Assembly (NCBI GenBank): GCA_900074745.1
Contig: LT598463.1
Span: 904,996-968,995 of the forward strand
From: Lachancea mirantina
Taxonomy: Eukaryota > Ascomycota > Saccharomycetes > Saccharomycetales > Saccharomycetaceae
DNA length: 64,000 bases
Direction of reading: 5' to 3'
The position numbers were made by a program, and so were the translations under genes. The notes below the pieces were generated by a model that did not search any database, was not told the DNA's origin, and was given only the letters and a program-made list of their open reading frames with translations. The first letter of the stretch is position 1. Each line of letters opens with the position of its first letter. This document shows, piece by piece, positions 1-10,277 of the stretch.

Positions 1-2
1 TC

Positions 3-3000
3 AATTCTGGAAGTAATCCAAGCAATGTAAATACGGGTCTTTTTGGAAACACAAGTCTGAATGGTAGCAGTCTTTCTGGCACTTTACAGCCGCAAAATGG
101 ACAAAATTATGGTTTATCTGGAGATCCCTATGGTTTGAGGGTGGGAAGCATGCCGGTGAATGTCACTAGTATGCCAGAATCGATTACGGCGGTTTTATCG
201 AAGAAGGGCTCAAAGGAAAATTCTTCACTTCGAGACGGTAAAAGGTCATTTTCCCACCCTGTAGCTCCAAATGCTATCAGATCTTCCAGCTCCAGCCTGA
301 TCAGCAAATTGAATTCAAGAATGAGCAGTGTGCAAACGTCCGAGAATGTTCAAGGGCTGTTTTCTCCCTCCTCCAGGAATAGTGGTATCGCTGATGACGT
401 AACTCGCACATCGAACAACAGTTCCAAGAGGATATCAGGTCTCACACCCATGAATATTCATGAAGTGAAGCCTTTGATGAAGAAGGTGGACCTTTCTGAT
501 CTGCGGAGATTAAAGATTGACAGCGGTCGCAGTGCTGCAAAAAAAATGAAGCTTTTGAAAGGTATAAGTAATACAACAAAGTTTCAATCACTGGAAGAAG
601 AGTCGGACAAAAAGCGCAAAAAAGAGGCCAGAAGTGCGGACTGCTCGAGTGAAATCATTATCAAAAGCGATTCCTTCAACGAAAACGCCGAGGAACACAG
701 TTCAAGCTCTTGCGAGCAATACTGGTGCTCCCCTTCAATTGATGAACTTGTTCAATTACCTGTAAAACAGTTATGTGCAGTGTCCAATTTCGTGGTGGGG
801 AGAAAAGGTTTTGGTTCAATTTCTTTTGAGCGTGACGTTGACCTCAGTAATTTTACTACAGGTCTGAAAGAAAGTCTTTTTGGCAAAGTGATCGTTTTCC
901 ATAAAAACAAAACTGTTGAAGTGTATCCTGAAGAATTTAAAAAACCATCTTTAGGATATGGGCTAAATGTACCTGCTACTATATCATTGGAGAAGGTTTT
1001 CCCCGTAGACAAGCATACAAAGTTGCCAATAAAGAACAACTCCAAGCCGACCGACGTCGCAGCCTTTGTAAGAAAGTTAAAAAAGTTAAAGGGTATGGAC
1101 TTTGTCACCTATAATCCTTTCGACGGCACTTGGATCTTCAGGGTACAACATTTCAGCGTTTGGGGTATTATTGATGAAGAAGACGTCAGGATTGGGTCGG
1201 AAGATGAGGCAGAGAGACAAGTGGAACCTAAAAGGGCAAAGTCGAGTCGACAAGCTCAAGACGTCTTTATGACCAATAGCGTTGGGTTGGATGATGCATC
1301 TTTGCGTCCTGGCTCTTTTCGAGGTAATAATGCAGTTCTAAGGTTCAATCCAAATCCATCCTCTCTGGCCTCTGACGATCTAAGAAATGTCAACGAAGAG
1401 CTGGATTCGCTCATCGATGAAAAGGCCTACGAACCGCTGGCCTTATCACAACATGATTTCGATAACCTCGTGGCCACGCCACGATTGGCGACTTCAAGAA
1501 ACTGGTTGGAACAACTCAAGTTATGTGATCTGGCTGAACGCTCCATTTTTCGTTCTGCCGAAATGAGTAAATCGAAACACATGCCATTCCCCGAATTCGA
1601 AAAGAGTTTTCGTCAGTACAAAGACATCTGCAGGAAAATGAAAATGAAAGGCACAGGAAATTTTTGTAGTTTTTCCCAACAATCCACTTTGCTCATGAAG
1701 GATTCATCAGCTCCGGAAGGTTTCAAAGTGGCCTCCTTGAAGTCTGCATTTCACAGTTTGCAAAAAACTATCCATGGTATATTTGGGCCATGCTTGACAT
1801 CTTCAAGTATAGATGTCCGAGAATCCAATGGCTATCCCATAATATCAAATTTACCGCTTTCTTTTGTGGAAATTGCTAGTGCTTTTTCTGCTACGGAAGA
1901 TGAATTGAGAATTTGGAAGCTGGCTTCGATTCTGTTTGACGATACAGTTCTCCCTATGGATGGTCCGAGAGAAAGCGCAGTCGGCATTATCAGGAGAAAA
2001 ATGAAATACGATAATCTGTGTTGCTGGTTAGTTGATTCTATTAAGGCAAGTGTTTCCGTGAAATTGAATGAAACAGACAGTTCCAATGAACGCGTATTTC
2101 TTTATCTCTTGATAGGCGACTTGATTAGTGCATCCAAGCTTGCGATAGAATCGAATAATCCACACTTAGCAGCTGTCATTTCTCTTTTAAGATCAAACGA
2201 TCCCACTGTAAGTCACTTGGCGGCTCTACAGTTGAACCATTGGAAAACAAAAAATCAGAATATTGACATTGGGGTCAAGAAAACTTACCAACTCCTGGCT
2301 GACCCAAGCAAATGTCAAGGAGATGATTGTATTAAAGGACTAACCTGGCTAGAGCAATTTGCAATCGAGGTGTTGTATGGAAATATAGACGAAAAATCTT
2401 TAGAGGAATTAGTGAGAACTTCTTTGAAGGCCGTCAATTTGGGAAATGAATCTTCAACAGAAATGACCTTTAACATTTTGAGTCTCTATGCATCCCAAAA
2501 CAACACCGACTCCTTCATCCGCAACGTTGTTTTTTCCAAACATCAGCAAGATTTGCATTTTCCTTGGTTACTATTGCACATTTTAAGCGCTAAAGGGATT
2601 TGTAATTTGCCCATGGATCTAGCCGATCGGCTCACCTTAAGTTATGTCGAACAACTAAAGGTCAATAACTTACAGGAAGAAGCCCTATACACTACTCTTT
2701 TCCTCCGTGATGATCAGTTGGCCAAACAACAGATCGATCTTTTGGTAACCGTTTTGGTTTCTGTTCAAACTCATAATGAAATCTACGATCTTTTCGAAAA
2801 ACTAAAAATTCCAAGTGAATTGGTTTCCCTTTCGATTGCGACATATTGCAGATACCAAGGCAATTACGTGCAAGAAGCTGAAGAGTTGTTGAAAGGGGGC
2901 CTTGCCAAGGTTGCTGAAGACAGAATACTCCATGATATTGCACCGAAATTGATCCTACACGAGACTAAAACTTCTGGCAATCTAGCGGTCCTAGCGAAGC

Positions 3001-3332
3001 TTATCGATTTGTTTCCAGCGAATGCGCTCGAAAACTGGGAAAAAGGGCTCGGAATTTATAAGAATTATTTGGAGCTAGCCCTATCCCCAAATAAGCGCCC
3101 CAAGTTTGAAACCTTAAAAAGTCTACTTGACGGACTTCCTCTTTTATATTCTCGTCAAAGAAAAGGCGATAAAGGTGAAGTTTGTTGCGGTCTCATGGCT
3201 GGAGTTGTATGCTCTGCCATCATGAGAAATTGGGCGGAGGTACTGAAAGAGTCCACGATAAAAGAAAAACTGCTGGCTTTGCCTCTCGGAGAACCCGAGC
3301 GCATGTATCTAATAAAGTCACTGCTTACATAA
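3..3332 (+). CDS. NUP145: Nucleoporin Nup145 precursor (5' partial)
   Basis: Precursor of two nuclear pore proteins. The reading frame is open from the left edge, so the start and most of the GLFG-repeat region lie outside; a single TGLFG remains near position 35. A Nup98-type autoproteolytic domain follows and ends in His-Phe-Ser (1149-1157). In this family the precursor cuts itself between Phe and Ser, releasing an FG-type Nup145N and a scaffold Nup145C. The Nup145C part here is about 725 residues, close to the S. cerevisiae size, and would join the Nup84 Y-complex. The gene is convergent with NBP35, as in S. cerevisiae (YGL092W/YGL091C). Identification rests on the HFS site, the flanking W-I-F-R-V-Q-H-F-S-V-W-G motif and synteny. 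Confidence 0.95.
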   Translation, partial: NSGSNPSNVNTGLFGNTSLNGSSLSGTLQPQNGQNYGLSGDPYGLRVGSMPVNVTSMPESITAVLSKKGSKENSSLRDGKRSFSHPVAPNAIRSSSSSLISKLNSRMSSVQTSENVQGLFSPSSRNSGIADDVTRTSNNSSKRISGLTPMNIHEVKPLMKKVDLSDLRRLKIDSGRSAAKKMKLLKGISNTTKFQSLEEESDKKRKKEARSADCSSEIIIKSDSFNENAEEHSSSSCEQYWCSPSIDELVQLPVKQLCAVSNFVVGRKGFGSISFERDVDLSNFTTGLKESLFGKVIVFHKNKTVEVYPEEFKKPSLGYGLNVPATISLEKVFPVDKHTKLPIKNNSKPTDVAAFVRKLKKLKGMDFVTYNPFDGTWIFRVQHFSVWGIIDEEDVRIGSEDEAERQVEPKRAKSSRQAQDVFMTNSVGLDDASLRPGSFRGNNAVLRFNPNPSSLASDDLRNVNEELDSLIDEKAYEPLALSQHDFDNLVATPRLATSRNWLEQLKLCDLAERSIFRSAEMSKSKHMPFPEFEKSFRQYKDICRKMKMKGTGNFCSFSQQSTLLMKDSSAPEGFKVASLKSAFHSLQKTIHGIFGPCLTSSSIDVRESNGYPIISNLPLSFVEIASAFSATEDELRIWKLASILFDDTVLPMDGPRESAVGIIRRKMKYDNLCCWLVDSIKASVSVKLNETDSSNERVFLYLLIGDLISASKLAIESNNPHLAAVISLLRSNDPTVSHLAALQLNHWKTKNQNIDIGVKKTYQLLADPSKCQGDDCIKGLTWLEQFAIEVLYGNIDEKSLEELVRTSLKAVNLGNESSTEMTFNILSLYASQNNTDSFIRNVVFSKHQQDLHFPWLLLHILSAKGICNLPMDLADRLTLSYVEQLKVNNLQEEALYTTLFLRDDQLAKQQIDLLVTVLVSVQTHNEIYDLFEKLKIPSELVSLSIATYCRYQGNYVQEAEELLKGGLAKVAEDRILHDIAPKLILHETKTSGNLAVLAKLIDLFPANALENWEKGLGIYKNYLELALSPNKRPKFETLKSLLDGLPLLYSRQRKGDKGEVCCGLMAGVVCSAIMRNWAEVLKESTIKEKLLALPLGEPERMYLIKSLLT

Positions 3333-3454
3333 ACTGTATCAATAGAAAACAGCCCAAGGTTGCTGTATTCATCACTTTCACATCATTTTATTTCCTTGCA
3401 GGTGGGTATAATGAATTGGACCGCTTCCAGCTTTATTTAATAGGTGCCATATGT

Positions 3455-4438
3455 CTAGCAAGCGTCCCCAACAGCGTCACGAAGATGCTCAACCACGTTT
3501 AAAATCGCTATCGAAGCAGGGCTGTCTGGATAGAGATCCAAGAAACTATCACCCTTGTCGCACGCCTGTCCGATACGCGGATCGAGTGGCACAGATCCGA
3601 GATAAGGTATGCCCAATTCTTTGCACAAGGCCTGTCCACCACCCGTGGTAGGACGAAAAATGAAAGACTCACCTTTGCAATTAGGACAAACGAATCCGCT
3701 CATGTTTTCAACAAGACCCAAGATCTTGATTCCTGCTTTTCGGCAAAAGTCGATCTCTTTTCGCACGTCTAACAGAGCTACTTCTTGTGGGGTGGTAACT
3801 ATGAGTGCACCGTCTAGTCCAGATTCCTTCATGAGCTTGTTAATCGAGATATGTTCATCTGAGGTCCCCGGTGGAGTGTCCACCACCAAATAATCTAGAC
3901 GGTCCCAATCCACGTCTTTCAAAAATCTTTTGATGAGTGCGTTTTTCTTTGAGCCTCGCCATATCACAGCGGAGTCATCCTCGGGGAGCATAAATTGAAT
4001 CGAAATCGCAGCAAGATTATCTGCAACGTAGACAGGCGACCAACCGGCTCCTGACTCGTGTATACTCTCCTCAGCACAGCCTAACATTTGTGGCAGCGAA
4101 GGTCCGCAAATATCGAGATCCATCGCTCCCACTTGAAGATCTTCATCTGCTGACAAAGCCCACGCTAACATCGACGTGAAAGTCGATTTCCCAACTCCAC
4201 CTTTGCCAGAAAGAACCAAAATTTTGTGTCCTATTTGTGACAAGTTCTCAGTTATCAGCTCTATATCGGGATCAGGACCCTTGGGCAAGCTCTCGCATAT
4301 ATCTTTGTTAGCGCATCCAACACAGGCGTCGCCTTGTCCGGCTTTCTCTGATTCTGGCCCAGGACAGTGTTCCGGCTCAGGTTCATTTAGTTGGTAATCA
4401 GGCTGTAGAATCTTTGAGTTCGATACTTCAGCTGCCAT
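3455..4438 (-). CDS. NBP35: Cytosolic Fe-S cluster assembly scaffold Nbp35
   Basis: P-loop scaffold that, with Cfd1, builds 4Fe-4S clusters for cytosolic and nuclear apoproteins. The 327-residue protein has the N-terminal cluster motif of four cysteines (C25, C39, C42, C48; C-x13-C-x2-C-x5-C), a deviant Walker [10 protein letters not shown] near residues 78-86, the switch D-T-P-P-G-T-S-D, and a C-terminal C-P-N-C pair for the bridging cluster. Its length equals the family norm, and the ATG at 4436-4438 precedes the conserved start. It is convergent with NUP145 and divergent from LIF1, matching YGL091C. No anomaly seen. Confidence 0.97.
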   Translation of the reverse strand: MAAEVSNSKILQPDYQLNEPEPEHCPGPESEKAGQGDACVGCANKDICESLPKGPDPDIELITENLSQIGHKILVLSGKGGVGKSTFTSMLAWALSADEDLQVGAMDLDICGPSLPQMLGCAEESIHESGAGWSPVYVADNLAAISIQFMLPEDDSAVIWRGSKKNALIKRFLKDVDWDRLDYLVVDTPPGTSDEHISINKLMKESGLDGALIVTTPQEVALLDVRKEIDFCRKAGIKILGLVENMSGFVCPNCKGESFIFRPTTGGGQALCKELGIPYLGSVPLDPRIGQACDKGDSFLDLYPDSPASIAILNVVEHLRDAVGDAC

Positions 4439-4891
4439 TCTGTGGACCTTGTTCTATACGAGTTCCCTGTACTGTTCGATGTAATTTGAAAGCGATGAGC
4501 TCTCATTTATCCGGAAGGTTTCTTAACATCAATTGCGTGCTGAGTGACAATATTCGAAGTATGAGGTACAATCACAACGTTATTAGTGATGAACCCATAT
4601 GGAAAGGCAAGCCTTCGGGATGCTCTCTCTGCAATCCAGTGGCATTCTTGGTGTGTTTTTGGCTGACTTACATAGCGTTTAGGTCTTGATTACTACGCTG
4701 AAGGTTTCATTTGGCGACAATGCAAGTTTTTGAACTCTGCTAAAGTGTTGATAGCACTTGGTACGAAGGGATCAAGGTCTTTAAAGAACGGCAAACTTTT
4801 CTCCATATCACAAGGTTAACTACGCCGGAGCATCGCAAGAGAACAACTCGTCAAGTATAAGACTTTTGCTAATGCGATTACTGTATGAGTA
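4439..4891. other. Intergenic: divergent NBP35/LIF1 promoter
   Basis: This 453-base stretch separates the start codons of NBP35 (leftward) and LIF1 (rightward) and must hold both promoters. Short open frames here carry no recognisable protein. No strong named factor site was found. Confidence 0.6.
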
Positions 4892-5965
4892 ATGCAGAGT
4901 ATTTGCTGCTTTCCACTTATAACAACAGATGAAGAGTTAGAAATTGCTTTGTGCAAAAGCTCGCTTGAGGGCTTCCCAGTTGCAGAGTCTCAAAATTGGA
5001 ATAATTTCGTGATAAAAGAGCTGATTGTCAGTGAAGGAAGTGGTGTCAGATCACTGAGTTTTGCAACAATAAAGGATCTAAAATTGCTCGGCGGCACGGA
5101 TTCAGGGGCCGCATGGCAAACTCTCATTGATGTACTGGCAGCCGGGAAACTGCCGATAAACGACGGAGAATCAATACCGTCATATGCTGCATGGAAGTGC
5201 GACATTCGCAAGGAACCTTGGAAACTTGTTTGGGAGCAAACTGCTGCTGGTATAACAAAAAGATTAGCGGAACTGGGGCTAGATGCGTCTCGCGGTCGTG
5301 ATTTGGACTTATTTAGACTGAGTTTCGAGTTGTTCCAGAGTCATTTCAAAGCTAACAAAAAACTTCTGGGCCTTCAAACTACGTGTGATGCTCTGAAAAG
5401 TGACTTGAGGGCGTCCCATTGCGAAAGGGATAAAATGGTTCAGCTGGTTCGTGAGCGCGACGAGAGAACGCGTTCCATGGTCATGGAATTGTTGAACGAA
5501 AAGAAAACGAAGATTCGAGACCTTCAAAAACGATTAGACGAGCGCCGTGGTCCTGGCGATGTGTCTGACCAACTAGTGCTAAACAGATTTGTGTCTCATC
5601 CTGTTTCTCGAATGACGTCGCCGGAGAAGCGGCATGCAAGTGCGAGCCCGCAAAAAACGACTTCGCCGACAAAGCGCAAACGCAGCAGTCCGTTGGTGAA
5701 GGGTGAAGATAATTTAGAAGCCAGTTCTGAGATCGATGATTTTGCCTTTATGGGAATAAACAGGCGAAGGACGGCTTCAGAGGCACCTTTGACGCCTTTC
5801 GAAGCAGAATTTCAAGAAACGAAAATTTCAAGAGTCGAATCGGAACAGCCGTCCTCTCATAACTCGCGATTACAGCCCCTTAAGCGTAGTTCTTCGCCGA
5901 GCACTGAGGACGACGGGAGTGTTACAGATGTAGGGTCTTTGAGTCCCGAGAGTGTCAGCGACTAG
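4892..5965 (+). CDS. LIF1: Lif1, XRCC4-like DNA ligase IV cofactor
   Basis: Partner of DNA ligase IV (Dnl4) in non-homologous end joining. The 357-residue protein has an N-terminal XRCC4-like head (roughly 1-170), a charged helical stalk expected to dimerise (roughly 175-225, e.g. KTKIRDLQKRLDERRG), and a serine/proline-rich tail with several S/T-P sites and a basic P-T-K-R-K-R-S-S-P segment. The S. cerevisiae protein is about 420 residues, so the tail is shorter. The call leans on synteny (YGL090W, next to NBP35) because this family diverges fast. The stop at 5963-5965 sits almost on the end of the interrupted minus-strand relic that follows. Confidence 0.85.
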   Translation: MQSICCFPLITTDEELEIALCKSSLEGFPVAESQNWNNFVIKELIVSEGSGVRSLSFATIKDLKLLGGTDSGAAWQTLIDVLAAGKLPINDGESIPSYAAWKCDIRKEPWKLVWEQTAAGITKRLAELGLDASRGRDLDLFRLSFELFQSHFKANKKLLGLQTTCDALKSDLRASHCERDKMVQLVRERDERTRSMVMELLNEKKTKIRDLQKRLDERRGPGDVSDQLVLNRFVSHPVSRMTSPEKRHASASPQKTTSPTKRKRSSPLVKGEDNLEASSEIDDFAFMGINRRRTASEAPLTPFEAEFQETKISRVESEQPSSHNSRLQPLKRSSSPSTEDDGSVTDVGSLSPESVSD

Positions 5966-6800
5966 CGGATAGCTGAAAGGAACTCTAAGACTTTTTCAAA
6001 GCTGATTAAATCAATGCACGTTACGCCATTTTCAACAGCGTCAGACTCGAAATCAACATATACGTGATCTACGCTGTAAGGCCAAAGATCCCAAAATGCT
6101 TCAGAAAGGAGTAAAAACCATCATTTTCCAGGGTACCTAGGCTGTTAAGACTGAGCACGAGTTCCTCGTAACTGTCTTAGGGATTACGGTTGGTATGATG
6201 TCGTGTTAGGTCAGTTAAATGAACAACCGCACTGCCAACGAATCGGTTGATTTGGCGGAGATTAGACAAATTACTACATAAGTGTGATCCACTCAAGAGA
6301 TACTTGACTCGTCAAAAAACGCTTTTTAGTCTCGAACCATCCACCATCGTCTAATAGAGTTGATCGAGGAGGACTCGCAGAGGAAATTCTTCGAAAGATA
6401 ATCGTTTCTTGCGAAACAGTTGTAATCCTCAAGCAGCGTTGACGGCTCGGATCGGTCCCCAGTGGTGATGGATGGTACCTCTGGCACTCATCTTCCACGA
6501 TTGTATACAAAAAATTTAATTTCCAATAAATCAACTTCTCTCGCGTTGCAACTGACCTCTTGTGACCGTTAGTGCTGGACGTTTGGCAATTATTGGTATT
6601 TGAAATTTCGATCTTCTCATTAGCCAGAACTGCAGGGCTTTTTGGAATAAGCTTTCGAAATCTGCCAAGAATCTTTTTTTGACGTTTTCTAAGGCGATCG
6701 CGAAAACTTTGACGTGTTGTTCCCAGAGCATTTGCCGACGATAGCCTCGTTGAGAACATTCAATTGAACAAGCGTCTACATTACCGGCGTGTCGATTCAT
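5966..6800 (-). pseudogene. Decayed or interrupted coding relic, unidentified
   Basis: The minus strand of the LIF1-MRN1 gap reads like protein in more than one frame. A stretch ending at a TAG next to the LIF1 stop encodes about 50 codons with coding-like composition (it contains F-W-D-L-W-P-Y-S-V-D-H-V-Y-V-D-F-E). Another stretch near 6300-6450 contains D-Y-N-C-F-A-R-N-D-Y-L-S-K-N-F. Two overlapping open frames, 6274-6759 (161 codons, ATG) and 6531-6800, cover the upstream part. No single frame spans the region, and no splice-site set explains the switches. I read it as one gene of about 800 bases that has lost its frame in several places. I do not recognise the family. The 161-codon frame could instead be a small real gene. 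S. cerevisiae has no gene here. Confidence 0.5.
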
Positions 6801-7008
6801 TTAGCTCTCTATCTATTGTTCTGCCAAAGTTACTGATCAGAAATTATTTGAGACTAATATTCTTCTGTTCAAAAAGATCCACTCACTTGCGTTTGGTTTT
6901 TGCATTACGTGATCTCTGAAAAAATACCCATCAACACTTTGCCAGCTTCTTTCATAGAAGTTTTCTCTTCTTTAGTTTTTACTTTCTCGCTGTGATACAG
7001 AAAGCGAA
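6801..7008. other. Intergenic: MRN1 promoter/5' leader
   Basis: About 200 bases immediately upstream of MRN1, ending in a pyrimidine-rich run (ttttctcttctttag) typical of a yeast 5' leader. No named site was recognised. Confidence 0.5.
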
Positions 7009-8628
7009 ATGCGCGACGGGACTTCAGAGGTCGATCATTTTCATCCGATCGATTCCCGATACGCTAGCTTACCTTACGGCCACATCACGCCAGGCTGGCC
7101 CAATTATTCACCTCTAGCGGTACAAGGGCTTGAATATCGGCAGATGTCGCAACCAGATCTCTTGGGAGATCAACCGTCCTTTGGCGCGTTGGGGCCTGAT
7201 CTGGAAATTTCTTCGAGCCGAGTTTCGACCGATTCTTCGAGCTATTCTAGTGTATTCAAAGGCTTGAACCCACCTACATCATCTGCAGTAGCTGCAGTAG
7301 CCGCTGCCAATGCATCCCTCGTTAGCCATCCGACTCAGATCAATAATCCTCGTGATTTCACTTCGGCCCCCAGCAGGACTGTTTACCTCGGCAATATTCC
7401 TCCTAACTTACAGCCTAAAGAATTACTAGACCATATAAGATGTGGTGTCGTCGAAGAGGTTAAAGTGCTGCACGACAAGAATTGTGCGTTCGTGTCTTTT
7501 CTGGATAAGAGTTCTGCTCTTTTATTCCATTCAGACGCTATTTTGAGAAGGCTTATCATTGATGGTCGCGATATCAAAGTAGGTTGGGGCAAACCCAAGC
7601 CCCTCGAACCTTTGGTGGCTTTGGCTACGGCTAACGAAGGTGCTACGAGAAATGTTTTCATAGGGCGACTTAACACGCCCCATTCCAAAGTTCATTCACT
7701 TGAGGAATGTATCACGGAAAGCCAACTTCTCGAGGATATGAGCATGTTCGGTGAAGTTGAGAACATCAAAATTATTGAAAATAAGGGAATTGCATTCGTT
7801 CATTTCACATCTATTTTGAGTGCTATCAAAGCCGTTTCTAATATTGCATCCATGAATCATTATTATGTCGACAAGAAACTTTTCTATGGGAAAGATCGAT
7901 GTGCATTTATCTCCAAAGCCCAAAAACACAACGCTGCCCAATTCCTGGGTATACAGCCTGGAAACGAAAGGGCAGTTTCCTATTCCGACAGAGACTTCAT
8001 TGCAAATACGTTGCTACAACAATCGGCGGCCGCCGCGGCTATCGCAACAGCTGCTGGTGGAGCTAACAATCTTGGCAACAGGACGATATATTTGGGGAAT
8101 TTGCCTAAGGACGTCAAAATTGAAGAAGTTTGCAATGTTATTCGTGGTGGACTTTTACAAAATATTAAACTCCTGACGGACAGAAATGTATGTTTCGTCA
8201 CTTTTATTGATCCAACCGCTGCCGCTCAATTTTATGCAATGACCTCTCTTCATGGCTTGACGCTAAAGAGCAAACGGGCCAAAATTGGTTGGGGAAAGCA
8301 TTCGGGTCCACTCCCAAATGCACTCGCACTGGCTGTGAGTCATGGGGCTTCCCGAAATATTTACATTGGAAACATAAATTTCGCGAAACACGAGAAACAG
8401 GGTGAACCTATTATCACGGAAGATTATTTGCGCGCAGTTTTCCAGGAATTTGGGGAAGTTGAGCAGATCAATTTTCTTTGGGAAAAAAGCTGCTGTTTTG
8501 TTAATTTCACAAACATTGAAAATGCAATTACTGCCCTCGAAAAGGTCAAGGGCATAGCTGCATTTGACAATGTCAAAATCAATTTCGGGAAGGATAGGTG
8601 CGCGAGCGTTGCACGCCACTTTCGCTGA
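7009..8628 (+). CDS. MRN1: Mrn1, four-RRM RNA-binding protein
   Basis: Post-transcriptional regulator of the Mrn1/Nrd1 (fission yeast) family. The 539-residue protein has four RNA-recognition motifs at roughly residues 124-195, 211-305, 362-433 and 449-535. RNP2-like cores are T-V-Y-L-G-N-I, N-V-F-I-G-R-L, T-I-Y-L-G-N-L and N-I-Y-I-G-N-I. RRM1 and RRM3 end in the family's W-G-K signature, and RRM2 and RRM4 end in Y/F-G-K-D-R-C-A. Alanine-rich linkers precede RRM1 and RRM3. The S. cerevisiae protein is longer (about 612 residues), mostly in its N-terminal tail. Orientation and place fit YPL184C, interleaved here with the YGL09x genes. Confidence 0.93.
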   Translation: MRDGTSEVDHFHPIDSRYASLPYGHITPGWPNYSPLAVQGLEYRQMSQPDLLGDQPSFGALGPDLEISSSRVSTDSSSYSSVFKGLNPPTSSAVAAVAAANASLVSHPTQINNPRDFTSAPSRTVYLGNIPPNLQPKELLDHIRCGVVEEVKVLHDKNCAFVSFLDKSSALLFHSDAILRRLIIDGRDIKVGWGKPKPLEPLVALATANEGATRNVFIGRLNTPHSKVHSLEECITESQLLEDMSMFGEVENIKIIENKGIAFVHFTSILSAIKAVSNIASMNHYYVDKKLFYGKDRCAFISKAQKHNAAQFLGIQPGNERAVSYSDRDFIANTLLQQSAAAAAIATAAGGANNLGNRTIYLGNLPKDVKIEEVCNVIRGGLLQNIKLLTDRNVCFVTFIDPTAAAQFYAMTSLHGLTLKSKRAKIGWGKHSGPLPNALALAVSHGASRNIYIGNINFAKHEKQGEPIITEDYLRAVFQEFGEVEQINFLWEKSCCFVNFTNIENAITALEKVKGIAAFDNVKINFGKDRCASVARHFR

Positions 8629-9665
8629 CCCTGGAGCTGTCTAATCGATCTCGATTTCAATCGCAAAACCCTGCATACGGATTAACTCTTCATTGCCATG
8701 CTCACGTATTAATTGATGCGAATGGCATATCATGCCTTTGCTCAAGATCGTTACATAGACCTATCTTACAACATTGTTTTGAAGAAAACCTATTCAACTT
8801 CGAGAATCTTTTAACATGCCCTCGAAGCAAGCTTTGAATTGCTATCCAAAGGATTTTAAGGAAAAGCCGGCTAACATTGAATCTAAGAGTTTTCCTGTTA
8901 ATGCCAAAATTATGTGTCTTTCCAAAGATAATGGTAAGATGTAAGATGTCGAATAGTTAAGACGGTGAAGTACCTAGTCTGTTGATCAGATCACGTCAAG
9001 CAATTGTGCTGAGGTCCGCATTGTTATCACAGGTTAAGCTATTGAGGATTGCAAGCGTCCAAAGTAGACAGTTTTCCAAATTTATCACTGGTTCCTTCTC
9101 GAGTTCCTTCGCAGTCAAGCATTGCAAGCGTGAGATATTCAAATCTCTCCGTGACTCTATTAGCGACGTGACCCTTCTAAAACCGGTCGTATCGTCTCTT
9201 ACACAATTCTTGTAACATCATTTGCATCGATCGCTTGCTACTTCACATCGAAATATCCTGAATAGCTTTGGTCACCTATGGCTTCCTGTTAAGTTGGATT
9301 TCACCATCCTTACGATGATCCCATCCTATTCTGTCATTGTAATAACGTGATATCAATAAATAAACAATTGCGACTTGACGATATCACCTATCGTAAGCTG
9401 TTTGCAAATAAGCTGAACACGAAACCCGACCAGGCTATGTTCTTTTGATGATAAGGCCACGGTCATCAGACATGATTCTCAGTTCCATTGAGCAATATTC
9501 ACCAAACAACCTGTTATGAACAAGCTCAGAGTGTTTCATTAAACTGTCTTTTGCTCATGTGACCTCGTTTCCACAACCGAGTATCCCTTTGTAGGTTAAA
9601 CTATAAGATAAGCACATCCCTTCAGATGAAGATCCTTCATCATCTAGAGGCGGAAAGTTTGAGCG
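8629..9665. other. Intergenic: MRN1 3' region and UIP4 promoter
   Basis: About 1.04 kb without a convincing gene. A 42-codon ATG frame (from about 8816) and a 77-codon frame without an ATG (8982-9215) are open, but neither resembles a known protein and their composition is not clearly coding. I see no tRNA-like or snoRNA-like structure. Confidence 0.5.
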
Positions 9666-10277
9666 ATGGTGACAGTGGTATTCAAACATCAAAGTTCCAA
9701 TGCGTCTTCGTTGAGCATTGCTGGTAACTTCACGGGCTGGAATATAGTGCCTATGATTAAGAACGATGCCAAGAAACAATGGGAATATGAAATTGCGAAA
9801 GAGTCACTAGAAAAATTCTCAGCAACAGACCAGAAGCCGAAACTATTCTTCAAGTTTGTCGAAAATGGATCCAATTGGTTTACGGACGAGAATTTTGCTA
9901 AGGAAACTGATGCAAATGGTAATGTAAATAATGTGCTTGTCATTTCATCTGAAGATGAAGATGACAACAGATGCGAACAAGATCGAGATGTTGAAAGCGA
10001 ATTCAGCGAAAACGAAGTGACTCCACCACCCACCAAATCCAGGACCGAGCAGGACTCGCCTGTTATGGTGAGCGATTCTGATGTGGAAAGCTATAGGGAT
10101 GCCACTACACGGCAAGGCGAGACTGAAGACGAATCAGATGATTCCGTAAAAGGTAGTCGTGATTTGACAACTGGGACCCAACCAAGCAATTATACGCATT
10201 TTTTGCACAGAGTGATTGTATTTTTCAAAAATCTGTTCTATGGCTGGTTTGGGATGGGATCGGCAAGAGCACCTTGA
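9666..10277 (+). CDS. UIP4: Uip4-like protein with AMPK-type glycogen-binding (CBM48) fold
   Basis: The first 90 residues match the AMPK-beta/Mdg1/Crp1 carbohydrate-binding fold: V-T-V-V-F-K-H, S-I-A-G-N-F-T-G-W, then F-F-K-F-V and W-F-T-D-E. A long acidic, serine-rich linker follows, and the protein ends in a hydrophobic tail (F-L-H-R-V-I-V-F-F-K-N-L-F-Y-G-W-F-G) that may anchor it in a membrane. The S. cerevisiae counterpart by position is Uip4 (YPL186C), an ER/nuclear-envelope protein that binds the SUMO protease Ulp1. At 203 residues it is about 50 shorter than Uip4. Mdg1 or Crp1 relatives are the alternative, but the position next to the alpha-pheromone gene favours Uip4. Confidence 0.75.
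   Translation: MVTVVFKHQSSNASSLSIAGNFTGWNIVPMIKNDAKKQWEYEIAKESLEKFSATDQKPKLFFKFVENGSNWFTDENFAKETDANGNVNNVLVISSEDEDDNRCEQDRDVESEFSENEVTPPPTKSRTEQDSPVMVSDSDVESYRDATTRQGETEDESDDSVKGSRDLTTGTQPSNYTHFLHRVIVFFKNLFYGWFGMGSARAP

Noticed and set aside
8982-9215. 77-codon open frame downstream of MRN1
   Set aside because: No ATG, no recognisable motif, and no convincing splice sites to supply a first exon.
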